Positions 55,401 to 64,000 of a DNA stretch of 64,000 nucleotides are shown here, piece by piece. A model generated the notes under the pieces. That model searched no databases. It was not told the origin of the DNA and saw nothing but the letters and a program-made list of their open reading frames with translations. Within the stretch, counting starts at the first letter, position 1, and every line of letters begins with the position of its first letter. The DNA comes from Bemisia tabaci. Its lineage: Eukaryota; Arthropoda; Insecta; Hemiptera; Aleyrodidae. Location of the stretch: the NCBI RefSeq assembly GCF_918797505.1, contig NC_092797.1, positions 16,877,372 through 16,941,371 on the forward strand. Reading direction: 5' to 3'. A program made the position numbers and the translations under genes.

Positions 55401-57565
55401 GATTAGGAGACTTCCTCATTGGACCCGAGCTAGAACCATACGCATATATCTATCTTGATGATATAATCATAATAAGTGAGGATTTTGAAACACATATACG
55501 AGTTCTGAGGCAAATTCTGCAGATCCTACGTGACGCGAACCTGATGGTGAACTTCGAAAAATGTCAATTTTTCTGCCCAGAGATTAAATACTTGGGCTTT
55601 CTTGTTACAGCCGAAGGTTTATCCCCAGACCCAGATAAGATTGCACCAATCTTAGAGCTAATCCCTCCGAATAACATTAAAAAACTAAGAAGTTTTATTG
55701 GTATGTGCTCATGGTACCGTCGTTTCATCCCACAGTTCTCTTCGATTTGCGCGCCACTAACACGCCTACTTCGAAAGAACGAGAAATGGAACTGGTCTTT
55801 TGAACAACAAGACAGTTTCGACAAGCTTAAAGAACTCCTTACCTCACCACCTATCCTAGCGCGGCCAGATTTCACGAAGATCTTCCAAGTCCAAACGGAT
55901 GCAAGTGGGACCGGCCTCGGAGCCGTCTTGAGTCAACAACATGAAGAAGGTGAAAAGGTAGTCACATACGCTAGCCGAACACTTCAACAAGCAGAGACGA
56001 AATACACGGTGACGGAGCAAGAATGTTTAGGAGTTGTTTGGGCAGTCCGCCTTTTCCGCCCATATCTCGAAGGATACCATTTCATTGTCATAACAGACCA
56101 TCACAGCCTAAAATGGTTAATGTCGTTGAAAGACCCGAATAGTAGGTTAGCCAGATGGGCCATGGAACTTCAAAGTCACGACTTTGAGATCAAGCATCGA
56201 AAAGGGGCAGACCATCACGTCCCGGACGCCTTATCACGTTTGGAGAGAGATGGTGAATCGGATATGGAGGAGATCATGGCGATTGGCGAGGAAGATCTAG
56301 AGGGCGATGAATGGTATCAGCGCCGTATCAAAGCTGTACTAGCTAAACCAGAGAAATACCCGGACTTCCAAGTCAGAGGAAACTCACTCTACTGCCATCG
56401 ATTTAACCCGCTGGAACTGATTTTGGAGGACGAAGAAAACAACACGTTGAACTGGAAACTTGTAGTACCCCTATCAATGCGCCAATATATTCTAGCCGAA
56501 TCCCACGACCGCCCTGATGCAGGACATTTGGGAATTGTCAAAACATACCATCGGGTATACCAGCAGTACTATTGGCCGGGCATGTTCCAGGATGTCGCAG
56601 ATTATGTCCGCTCCTGTGATGTCTGCCAGAAGATCAAACCCGAGCAGAAGAAACCAGTTGGCCTAATGTCAAGCCACATCGTCGAGGAACCTTGGACTGT
56701 TGTATCTACGGACCTAATGGGACCATTCCCACGTAGTTCCCAAGGTTTTATCTATATCGTGGTATTCGTTGATTTATTTACGAAACAAATCGAAGCGACG
56801 CCTCTAAGGAGGGCAACTGCCGAGACCGTGGATGATGCATTCCGCAAGAACGTACTCTACAGATGGGGAGCACCGGAGGTAGTTGTCTGTGACAATGGGA
56901 GCCAATTCGACAGTACTATCTTTCGACACCTCTGTGATGGATATGGAATTAGGATCCAGTTTACACCGCCTTACCACCCGCAAGCCAACCCAACAGAACG
57001 TTATAACCGGACATTTAAAGGGATCATCCGGTCATTTGTAAGCGAACACCAAAAGGACTGGGATAAGTTCCTTCCAGAATTTTGCTGGGCAATGAACACA
57101 ACTATCAATGAAACAACGAAATTCGCCCCAGCTTTCCTTAATTATGGTAGACACCCGAAACCACCGGCCACACTTCGACAAATAGAAGAAGAACCCCTCC
57201 AAATAACACCAGGGGACCCAAAGAAATTGGCAAACAGGTTCCACAAACTGAAAGACATTTATGACGCAGTGAGCCGATACATGATGGAATCCAATCAGCG
57301 ACAGAAACGCCATTATGACCTACGCAGAAGACCTCACGGATTCAAGGTTGGAAACCTCGTCGTGAAAAAGCAACATATCCTATCGAATAAGGCGGCACAC
57401 TTCTCAGCAAAATTAGCCCCACGCTATGAGGGACCGTATAAGATCGAAACATTTATTTCAGAAAATATCGTGGAGTTAACGAAAGAAGGAGTACCCCATA
57501 AAACTGTGCGAGCCCATGTTAGTGATCTCAAGAAGTATGAGGCGCGTTCGCCCCTCATCAAGTAG
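52493..57565 (+). CDS. Gag-Pol polyprotein of a Ty3/gypsy retrotransposon
   Basis: A single 1,690-residue frame without stops. Residues 9-36 look SAP-like (LYELRIRGL and then RRQR), 190-228 are likely coiled coil, and about 323-440 form the retrotransposon gag (capsid) domain. Zinc knuckle 1 is C574-C577-H582-C587. Knuckle 2 (C595, C598, C608) has Val603 in place of His. Protease has LIDTGAS (D673), and reverse transcriptase has D924 and YLDD at 987-990. RNase H has TDAS with D1136. Integrase has H1338-H1345-C1375-C1378, then D1407, D1467 and E1502 (34 residues between the last two), and a GPY motif at 1647-1649. There is no chromodomain. The ATG lies 91 nt after the LTR and is the first in frame. 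Gag and Pol share one frame with no shift or stop codon, so the Gag:Pol ratio must be set another way, for example by proteolysis or splicing. All catalytic residues are present, so it is probably functional. Confidence 0.97.
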   Translation: MGLPNFYDLHRDEILYELRIRGLSCEGDAHTRRQRMVDNRERPVDSLCVGKLSTLEEVEECGRLLMELDDIFQDLDDETSTRDAKRLYSRICHLVLRLERLLPNRGPEYEKCATMYNDAVSLQQKISFRLEPMRQVRRPTAPETVLQPSVRIPQQPPDPHRNIRVMQGATLEDDPEMLGEHPHNSDTLAFEEKIATLGLAMAEARQEIHRTREDMSGVREFLDRYEAANVIIPEAHQSNPDHNSRLSGNMLRPQDSPEMVSRQEFQDLREELRGLQEVIVQQARQNFMPPSNQVPHLQAIQQQLAQLAVEPRSRALTNKDKQNLLDRVRKWGLRFDGSPAKAIAFVERLGELKEEYELPDETLFRAIPEVLTGDALLWYRMPRDPWCSWEDFLQEFRAMYFPPNYEERLEEEARNRTQGPNERVQDYVIAISTILRRLGTYSEEKKLKLIYRNLRPDYRLYVKPHEVTSITALIAQATSYELVLRQMMGYKPPPNPAQASFPDTAYDSRKPNIEKVLIPQTLALTAPPKPATTTQRQPIVQLAGISQEDQPKSNRQENSNFSRPTTTSTRNSSCWNCNGADHRFSECPQPRSHFCYRCGEKGVTVKSCPRCRNKGSHPTPTASIISEIPPDDQTQDQDTSSHSGTAVGSIFNRDARWYLPIKVQDTEVMGLIDTGASRSYISSQTWRRLSKLGCTLQAPRRTHVTLANGYQVELQGETEITTRVGSVDIKLEFSILPELHVPMILGKDSLTALRMQIDSGNETYHIGSEDSNIWRKFVTFKPTAGLDVPSLAFLSDVQRTTAHDFIEEEMKKFHSVKGRTDLAEHKIEVTTQEPIRQWNYRMSPVLQEATITETKEMLQKDVVEKSNSPWNNPIAMVKKDDGTWRFCLDFRKLNSVTRKDAYPLPRMEDILDRLSHAKYFSKIDLKHAYWQIPLAPDSKQYTAYSIPGFGHFQFKVMPYGLCNSGATFQRLGDFLIGPELEPYAYIYLDDIIIISEDFETHIRVLRQILQILRDANLMVNFEKCQFFCPEIKYLGFLVTAEGLSPDPDKIAPILELIPPNNIKKLRSFIGMCSWYRRFIPQFSSICAPLTRLLRKNEKWNWSFEQQDSFDKLKELLTSPPILARPDFTKIFQVQTDASGTGLGAVLSQQHEEGEKVVTYASRTLQQAETKYTVTEQECLGVVWAVRLFRPYLEGYHFIVITDHHSLKWLMSLKDPNSRLARWAMELQSHDFEIKHRKGADHHVPDALSRLERDGESDMEEIMAIGEEDLEGDEWYQRRIKAVLAKPEKYPDFQVRGNSLYCHRFNPLELILEDEENNTLNWKLVVPLSMRQYILAESHDRPDAGHLGIVKTYHRVYQQYYWPGMFQDVADYVRSCDVCQKIKPEQKKPVGLMSSHIVEEPWTVVSTDLMGPFPRSSQGFIYIVVFVDLFTKQIEATPLRRATAETVDDAFRKNVLYRWGAPEVVVCDNGSQFDSTIFRHLCDGYGIRIQFTPPYHPQANPTERYNRTFKGIIRSFVSEHQKDWDKFLPEFCWAMNTTINETTKFAPAFLNYGRHPKPPATLRQIEEEPLQITPGDPKKLANRFHKLKDIYDAVSRYMMESNQRQKRHYDLRRRPHGFKVGNLVVKKQHILSNKAAHFSAKLAPRYEGPYKIETFISENIVELTKEGVPHKTVRAHVSDLKKYEARSPLIK

Positions 57566-57571
57566 GGGGGA
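57561..57571 (+). promoter_or_regulatory. Polypurine tract
   Basis: AGTAGGGGGGA immediately before the 3' LTR, overlapping the Gag-Pol stop codon (57,563-57,565). Except for one T it is all purine. It is the expected primer for plus-strand DNA synthesis. Confidence 0.8.
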
Positions 57572-59468
57572 TGTGACGCGATCTGAATCTCCCGCCAGAT
57601 CGCGTCTGCTTACGAAGCGGATAGCGCGCGGTCTGGCCGGAAAAGCTCAAACCGTGAACTTGAGAATCAATGGAATAAGAAGAAAAAAAACAGAGTTTGT
57701 TCTTGTTTTTATGCCATCCCGTTCCGTTCCGTATCGTTGCGAAGCCGGCGAAATATTAGGTACCGAAAAGTTGTGTGAAGTGCGTTTCTTTTGCAAAAGT
57801 CATAGCTAGCCGTCGATTTGTGTTGTGCAACTGTGTTCCTCGTGATTAGGTATCACATTCGATCGCGGAATTGAGGAGTTATCAGGCGGATAGTGAATTG
57901 AGCCACGAGGCCCAGAGTGTGGTGCAAGAAAGCAAGGCAACCGAGATCGCCCCACCCACTCTCATCAAATATCAGGTACCAGGGTGACGCAGTACGTGAA
58001 ACGTCACGTGAATAGCGCCTGCGTCCACATAGCCGTCCCGCTCATTACTATCGGAGCATCAAAGCCTCGGCACACCAGCCATCACCTGAGGCTCAGCCTG
58101 ACTCACACCGCCGTTTATCATCGCCTCCAACCGCCAACCGTGCTTTCCGCTGTGTGTTCTGTATTGTCTCTTTTTCTGCAAATTTTCACTTATAGCGTCA
58201 TGCTGAATTGTCTTGTATCGCTTGTATTTTTCATCCCGTATTGTCTCTTTTTCTGCAAATTTTCACTTATAGTGTCATGCTGAATTGTCTTGTATCGCTT
58301 GTATTTTTCATCCCGTATTGTCTCTTTTTCTGCAAATTTTCACTTATAGTGTCATGCTGAATTGTCTTGTATCGCTTGTATTTTTCATCCCGTATTGTCT
58401 CTTTTTCTGCAAATTTTCACTTATAGTGTCATGCTGAATTGTCTTGTATCGCTTGTATTTTTCATCCCGTATTGTCTCTTTTTCTGCAAATTTTCACTTA
58501 TAGTGTCATGCTGAATTGTCTTGTATCGCTTGTATTTTTCATCCCGTATTGTCTCTTTTTCTGCAAATTTTCACTTATAGTGTCATGCTGAATTGTCTTG
58601 TATCGCTTGTATTTTTCATCCCGTATTGTCTCTTTTTCTGCAAATTTTCACTTATAGTGTCATGCTGAATTGTCTTGTATCGCTTGTATTTTTCATTCCG
58701 TATTGTCTCTTTTTCTGCAAATTTTCACTTATAGTGTCATGCTGAATTGTCTTGTATCGCTTGTATTTTTCATTCCGTATTGTCTCTTTTTCTGCAAATT
58801 TTCACTTATAGTGTCATGCTGAATTGTCTTGTATCGCTTGTATTTTTCAATCCGTATTGTCTCTTTTTCTGCAGATTTTCACTTATACTGTCATGCTGAA
58901 TTGTCTTGTATCGCTTGTATTTTTCATTCCATATTATCTCTTTCTGCAGATTTTCACTTGTAGTGACATGCTGAATTGTTTTGTTTTGCTTGTATGTTCA
59001 CTCTGTATGTTGTCCTTTGAGACCGGTTATCGCCGGTAGCTCCTTATTGCAATTACCATTATATCACTTGCATTTGTCATACTGTATTTCCCATGTATGC
59101 TTGATTATCTTTTGTAGCTTTAGCTTCATTTGTTTCGGTATGGCTTGCATTTCTCAAGTCTGCATATTTTGCATTTCGAATCTTGCTAAATTCAGTTTGG
59201 CCTGAATGTAGTTTGTGGTTTATGCTGCAATAGATTTTGTAGTGCTTGTATTTCTCAATGTTGTGTAGTATTTTCTTGATATAAATTGTATTATCCCTGT
59301 ACTACCGCATTGTTATTGTAGTATGCTTCCCAGACCCTAGCCAACCCTGAGCTTCCGTAGGTGTTGGAGACACAGGTTGGCGCCCGAAGTCCGGTTATTT
59401 TCTAGAGTTGAGTGAAACCCTGTGTCCTCCTAACCATGTGGCGGGAAGAGTGATTTTTCCCCGTTACA
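57572..59468 (+). repeat. 3' LTR, 1,897 bp
   Basis: The same length and ends as the 5' LTR, at a constant offset of 7,067 bp for every landmark checked, including the variant order in the 77-bp array. Read by eye I found no substitution between the two. Confidence 0.97.
58161..59007 (+). repeat. 77-bp tandem array in the 3' LTR
   Basis: Counterpart of 51,094-51,940, with the same copy number and the same variant units. Confidence 0.95.
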
Positions 59469-59472
59469 AAAG
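59469..59472 (+). repeat. Target-site duplication, right (AAAG)
   Basis: Matches 50,501-50,504. Confidence 0.85.
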
Positions 59473-59863
59473 TGGCAAACTGCCGAAAAAAAAGAAAATA
59501 GAATATAGCCGAATTCGTTGGGGTTTTTTTTTGCCCATATGCCATTTAGTTCCCCCGAAGGCTCCCGAAGTTCGAAATCCAAATTTTTTTAGCCGTTTAA
59601 TGGTGAAGTATGAACATTCTTACCCCTTGGGAGTTGGGAACTTTTCTAAACAATCATAGTTTTTGCTTAGCTTTTCAATATAAAATGAAAAAAAAAGGTT
59701 TGAAAAAAATATGAAAAATGTCCCATCCATCTTTACCATTCTGCGTTAAAGTCTCTGAGTTGTCGAAAAGAGACACAATTTTCCTTCACTTTTGTGGGTT
59801 ACTTTGAAGTTAAAACAGTTGTATCGTTCGTTTCACCTCATGCAACCGTTCATGTCCGCCCCA

Positions 59864-59887
59864 TCTAACTTTTCTACTCATTGTCAG
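59864..59887 (+). promoter_or_regulatory. Splice branch point and acceptor
   Basis: CTAAC (branch-point consensus) at 59,866-59,870, then a pyrimidine-rich TTTTCTACTCATTGTCAG ending at 59,887. The spacing is typical of animal introns. It defines the left edge of the candidate exon. Confidence 0.5.
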
Positions 59888-60126
59888 CGTTAAAGTCTCC
59901 ATACAGCTCGGCGCCTTCAACGTTCGTAGAATACCTCAAGCGCTACATGGTTACGCATCCGACGTGCAAATTGCCTATACTGCGCCTGCTGGAGTGTACA
60001 CCGTGTTTTAAGGAGCACATACACCATCCCACCCACGATCTACGGATCGAGCAATCGAATCCATTCTACACGAGCATGCTCGTGCAGGGCTCAGAAGTGC
60101 GGTTTGCCAACGCCGAGTCGGAGTAG
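59888..60126 (+). CDS. Candidate terminal coding exon, unrecognised protein
   Basis: After the acceptor at 59,887 the frame starting at 59,890 stays open for 78 codons to a TAG at 60,124-60,126. The translation (SPYSSAPSTFVEYLKRYMVT, then HPTCKLPILRLLEC, ending RFANAESE) is of balanced composition, and codons such as CTG, CGC, GAG, GTG and GCC are favoured, unlike the AT-rich surroundings. It has no upstream ATG of its own, so it would be an internal or last exon of a longer gene entering in phase with two leftover bases. TAG is followed at once by GTGAGG, a donor-like sequence, which could mean an intron in the 3' UTR or that the true frame differs. I do not recognise the protein. Alternatives are a processed fragment or chance. 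Confidence 0.4.
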
Positions 60127-62518
60127 GTGAGGACGTAGTCTGGACGGACTGGAGGCATCCGACAGACACCCGAATGATGAATGCAATTCTGCCGGCGAAA
60201 CGCGATGTATCACCGGACGCGACCGTCGGCTGCCCCCGCTGCCCTATGTTCCCCGCGCAATATATCGATCCGCGTATCGAATCCGGTCGCGGCCGGTCAG
60301 CGGACGACGCTCGAGTGGACTCGAACAATGAGTATGGATCTGGGGCTCGATTGCAAAGCCCGAGTCGGGAATTACTGTAGTTAGCATATCATGCCTCCTC
60401 GTTTTCGCGTCCTACTATCCGCGATCCTCGGCCGAAACGGCGTATTTGCGTAGGGTTTTGTGATGGGGTTAAGTGGTTTTTGCCCGAGGCTTCGGTTCCG
60501 TCTCGTATCTCTCCGGTTTTCCTTTCACATCCAAGGTTGCGCGGGCTGTTTTCCTCGCGGCCGCTGACCCGAGACAATACCATCTGGAGGACCGTAAACA
60601 CCGAGCCGAACTAGTGTTGTGGTGGTGCGTTTGGTTGTGAAATAATGTCCATTGATCTTACGGGACTTCGAGACGCACTCACACACATTCAGTCCTAAAA
60701 AAAAAATTCTTCGCAGCGACGCAAAGAATGTCCTACTCACGAGCATGACTCATGACCCTTGAATGGTCCATCGTGGTTAGTGTAAGACGCCCCGGGAAAC
60801 TAAAGAGAAGCTCATTTGAGGGTAGAGTGGCAGATTCTCAAGGTTTTTTATAAGAGCGTGAGGAATTTTGGGGCAATCGAGGAATTTTTATGAAAATTAT
60901 AAGGGTGTTTGAGAATTTCGGCCGAATTGTTGAGAAAGTTAAGAGTATCAGTAAAAAGGAAATATTTTGAATCGTGGTAGATGGCCAGCATTTTGGAATT
61001 TCGAAAAGCAATTCAGACATCTAAATTTGGCATCCTCCAACTTTGACTCAGAATGTCCATGTGAATCTAGTAAACGGATGAGGAAATTTTGGAGATTTTC
61101 GTTCAGAACGTCAGGAATTCAACACTACCTTGTTAAGCCCTTTAACTTCAAATTTCGCCGTCAATTCATTCGGCTGCAACCTCACATTACCCTGAAGTTA
61201 TAATAGTTGTATCAAACTGAATGGAGTCATAACACGTTGATTTTGTTTTCCTATCAACTATTGCTTGTCATCACGTACCATCACAAAGTGAGCTATTTCG
61301 ATCCTCTTGTTCGTTTGCTGATATCGGAGCCTTATAAATCCCAGCATTATTTAGAACATGATTTTTCATTATTCAAGTGTAGCAACAATATTCTTCCGTT
61401 CCAAGAAAAAGCGTAGTGTATATACTTTTACATTGCAAATTTACATACACAGATTTTTAATAAATATTACCTGAACTATTAGTTATTTAAATTGAAAATA
61501 GTGGAAAGTATCCATACTTTTTCTCCAATTCAAATATTCCATCGAAAGGAAGGCAACGTCCGAATCTCACTTATCCCCCTCATCACGGCGGTACCGAACC
61601 CTTGACTTCCACAGCATCCAAACGTTGACTCCAACAATCGGGCGAGACGAAACAAGGAACAAAGAAAGTAGGGGTTGAAATATGAAATGAGAGGTGTGAC
61701 AAAAAGCTCGACAACGGCATCTGATGTATGGTGGAGGAGTTGACCCTGAGTGCTCCGACTCAGAGGACCGTGACACCCAGCCCACCTGCGGCGGCTGTCG
61801 CTGTCATGCACTCACCGACGCACAATGAACGAGACTTCGGAGACGCTGGACTTAAAATGTTTTTAATTAAAATTGATCATTTTTATGGATTTTTCGTCTA
61901 ATTTCAAATTTTAAGCGATGTTTCTGGGAAGAAACTATACGACGAAACCGATGGAACCACTTTAAAACCTGGGACGTTTGTACTAACGGAGTTTTCAAAG
62001 TTTCCGCCTCTTGTCCCGAATTCTCTCATTGACGAACCCATTGTGCGACGCGGCGGGAGGAGATGAGGTGACACTTCAGCCGGGACGCGGACGGTGCAAC
62101 TGCATCTGATGGAGTTACGACTTGTTGAGCTGTCCGCGATGCGTTTCCTAGTTTCCTTTCGCAGCGAGAAAATCGCTCTTCCGCGTTTCCATCTACAGAT
62201 CGGGGCGTTTAAATGAGATGCGAGATCTGGATTTTCGTTCCGGTGGGTGGTTCCGTGACCCTGGGGTCATAGCTGACAGTTAGTGAGGTCGCTTGAATAT
62301 ATTTGGAAAATAATGCTCACACTAGAATTGAATGTATTCCAGTTTAGGATTTGACTTATTTTAAATTGAATTTTGTTGTTTGAAAACACCATTTCATCTT
62401 ATTCGTCTCATTCTGTAACATTATATTATAAGAGTAACGCGTATTGACACCGAAGGCGCGAAGCTTTTTTGGTGGTCGGACTTAGCGATGGCACATTTTC
62501 GAAGTAAAAAAATTTAAT
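60127..62518. other. Mostly non-coding; GC-rich start, half repeat near 61.9 kb
   Basis: 60,127-60,600 is GC-rich with overlapping frames on both strands but no recognisable domain. It may be UTR of the candidate exon. 61,850-62,055 is a half copy of the 3260-4049 element (AAACCGATGGAACCACTTTA and CCCATTGTGCG). Elsewhere nothing is recognised. Confidence 0.4.
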
Positions 62519-62655
62519 TGGACTACATTTTGCAGTTAGAAACTGCTACTTTCGAGTCATCTAAAGTATAGTGTATCAGATAACCAATTAATTGCACCAG
62601 CGTTATTTTAGAAATGAGCTAGAAATAGTTGTTCTCTGTTACAAAATGTAGTCTC
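62519..62655. mobile_element. Small MITE, TGGACTACATTTTGCA ends (copy 2)
   Basis: The left TGGACTACATTTTGCAGTTA pairs with the right end, which reads GACTACATTTTGTAACAGAG on the other strand. It is the same family as 19,322-19,460, with a diverged interior. Confidence 0.6.
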
Positions 62656-63680
62656 ATTATTATTTGATTTTTTTTGGTTACACCTGTGTGTGTGAAGATG
62701 ATTGTTTTAAAATTTAAGTCCAAAATTTTATCGTAAATTAGTCTTTTATTATTCTCAACTCTTATTAAAATTTTTTTTTTGGAATGCAAAACTGAAGATT
62801 CATCAAAGCGTGCTGAGAGCGATCGTATTTTATCACGGATGTCACACCACTCAAGGATAGTTTGGAGAGTCCGAGATCTTCTTCTTGCCAAGTGAACCTC
62901 GTTTCAGGATGTTAACCGTGGAAGAATTTTGAAATAGACTCAATATTTCCATGCCGTCCTCCCGTTTACTTTCCTCATATTATTGTACCCTAGGCGGATC
63001 TAGTCACTTTAAATGTGAGGGTAAAAGGAAGGGGGGGAGAGTCTCACCCTGAAAATTTTCGAAATTTCAAAGCACATCCCTTTTACTTCCTCTTTCAGGC
63101 GAGCAAGGGGATTTGCTCCTTCTACGACCCGCCGTGGATTCGTCAATGAATTGTACTCGTTTTAGAGACCGTTTGATGACTACTTTATACGCTCCTAAAA
63201 AGCCCATCCATCGGTAGAAAGACTGTTTCATATCGTTTAAGAAAGTCAGAGTTCGTGCCTTTCTTTCCAAGTAAATATACCTGATTCTGCAATCTTCTTG
63301 AACCTTTCCCATAAATGAACATGTAATCTTTCCCTGATGCAGCACATTCAACCAGCTTTATTAGACTCGGGTTTCGCTGCGTAATGCGATCAGTGATCAG
63401 GATCCCATTCCTCATTACATCCACACCGAAATCGAAAGAATGGGTCACCATTGAACCAGTTTCGGCTCTCGGTATCGAATCGGGTCCATCCACATTACCC
63501 ACATTCTATTGCGTGTCGCATGATGCAATCTCTTTCCAATATTATATTGCACAATTGGTCGCACGTCGCATTTTCAGTCGCAGACGTTCGTGTCGCCGAG
63601 GACCGAGCGCTGTCGCCTGATTTTGCTAGGAAATCACTTTATTTCAAAAGATTAACCCTCAAGTCGGGTAGTTTTTTTGG
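62656..63680. other. Non-coding; isolated acceptor-like site
   Basis: CTTTTACTTCCTCTTTCAG ends at 63,100 and is a good acceptor-like sequence on the plus strand. The following frames are short and unrecognised. Nothing else is seen. Confidence 0.35.
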
Positions 63681-63681
63681 G

Positions 63682-63840
63682 TGCGGTGGCGTTTGCGGAC
63701 GTGGCGTTTGCGGATTCTAAGAATCGGGTGGCGTTTGCGGATTCTCATATTTTGACGGTGGCGATTGCGGACAGGCGGAACAGGGCCGGTGGACTTTCCG
63801 GACCAGAGAATTTCGGCGGTGGCGTTTGCGGACGGAGGGG
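63682..63840 (+). repeat. Degenerate short repeat, GGTGGCGTTTGCGGA
   Basis: GGTGGCGTTTGCGGA or close variants recur at about 63,684, 63,699, 63,728, 63,759 and 63,815 with variable spacers. It is GC-rich in an AT-rich setting, and no conserved frame runs through it. Confidence 0.8.
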
Positions 63841-64000
63841 TAGGCACCTACTTATCCTGCCCCCCACCCCTGCGCTGTATATTAAAGAGACAAATTACCG
63901 GAGAGGCTCTGGATTCCTTTTCGTGGATGTAGAATGAAAAAAATATTAGTATTAAACATTACTATTATATTAGTATAAAAACATATGAGCAGTGAACATA

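Larger units (their letters stand above)
50505..59468 (+). mobile_element. Complete Ty3/gypsy-type LTR retrotransposon
   Basis: 8,964 bp in all: 5' LTR (50,505-52,401), primer site, one Gag-Pol frame (52,493-57,565), polypurine tract and 3' LTR (57,572-59,468). The order protease, reverse transcriptase, RNase H, integrase identifies Ty3/gypsy (Metaviridae) and excludes Ty1/copia. Equal-length LTRs with no difference seen by eye, an intact frame and matching AAAG flanks indicate a recent insertion. There is no env frame between pol and the 3' LTR. It lies on the same strand as the candidate host exon just downstream. Confidence 0.97.

Noticed and set aside
57566..57571. env or other third frame after Gag-Pol
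   Set aside because: Only six bases separate the stop codon from the 3' LTR, so nothing more is encoded.

Overview
The window looks like AT-rich, non-coding nuclear DNA of an insect. Nothing in it is bacterial: there are no operons, Shine-Dalgarno signals or CRISPR arrays. Only one long open reading frame is present, and it belongs to a retrotransposon. Most of the rest is miniature inverted-repeat transposons (MITEs), fold-back palindromes, minisatellites and 5'-truncated LINE pieces, many of them nested. Several repeat families look to me like those of sternorrhynchan bugs such as whiteflies. That impression comes from memory and was not tested.

Layout. 1-6.2 kb holds a 46-nt poly-T run, MITEs with clear target duplications and a four-copy 184-bp array inside a terminal-inverted-repeat element. 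6.3-7.1 kb holds a LINE 3' fragment between 94-bp direct repeats, and 15.7-15.9 kb a second LINE fragment between 14-bp repeats. 15.9-30 kb is a dense field of palindromic elements, including an 877-bp palindrome whose two arms each carry a tRNA-like module. 31.2-33.1 kb is a 1.9-kb near-perfect inverted repeat. 34-50 kb holds further MITEs, a shared 78-bp minisatellite, and a MITE interrupted by a 1.4-kb element that itself contains a tRNA-derived SINE-like segment.

50,505-59,468 is a complete Ty3/gypsy-type LTR retrotransposon of 8,964 bp. It has two 1,897-bp LTRs with no difference seen by eye, a 4-bp target duplication (AAAG), a lysine-tRNA-type primer site, a polypurine tract and one uninterrupted 1,690-codon Gag-Pol frame. 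Gag would form the particle. Protease, reverse transcriptase, RNase H and integrase would process the polyprotein, copy the RNA and insert the DNA. No env frame is present. It looks young and possibly active.

Host gene content is sparse. The best candidate is an exon at 59,888-60,126 (+), with a good branch point and acceptor and a gene-like codon pattern, but its product is unrecognised. Two sites (17,419/17,420 and 35,281/35,282, plus a weaker one at 41,016/41,017) have the acceptor-abutting-donor structure of recursive splice sites. Together these suggest that the window is mostly one giant plus-strand intron. This is an inference that RNA data would settle.
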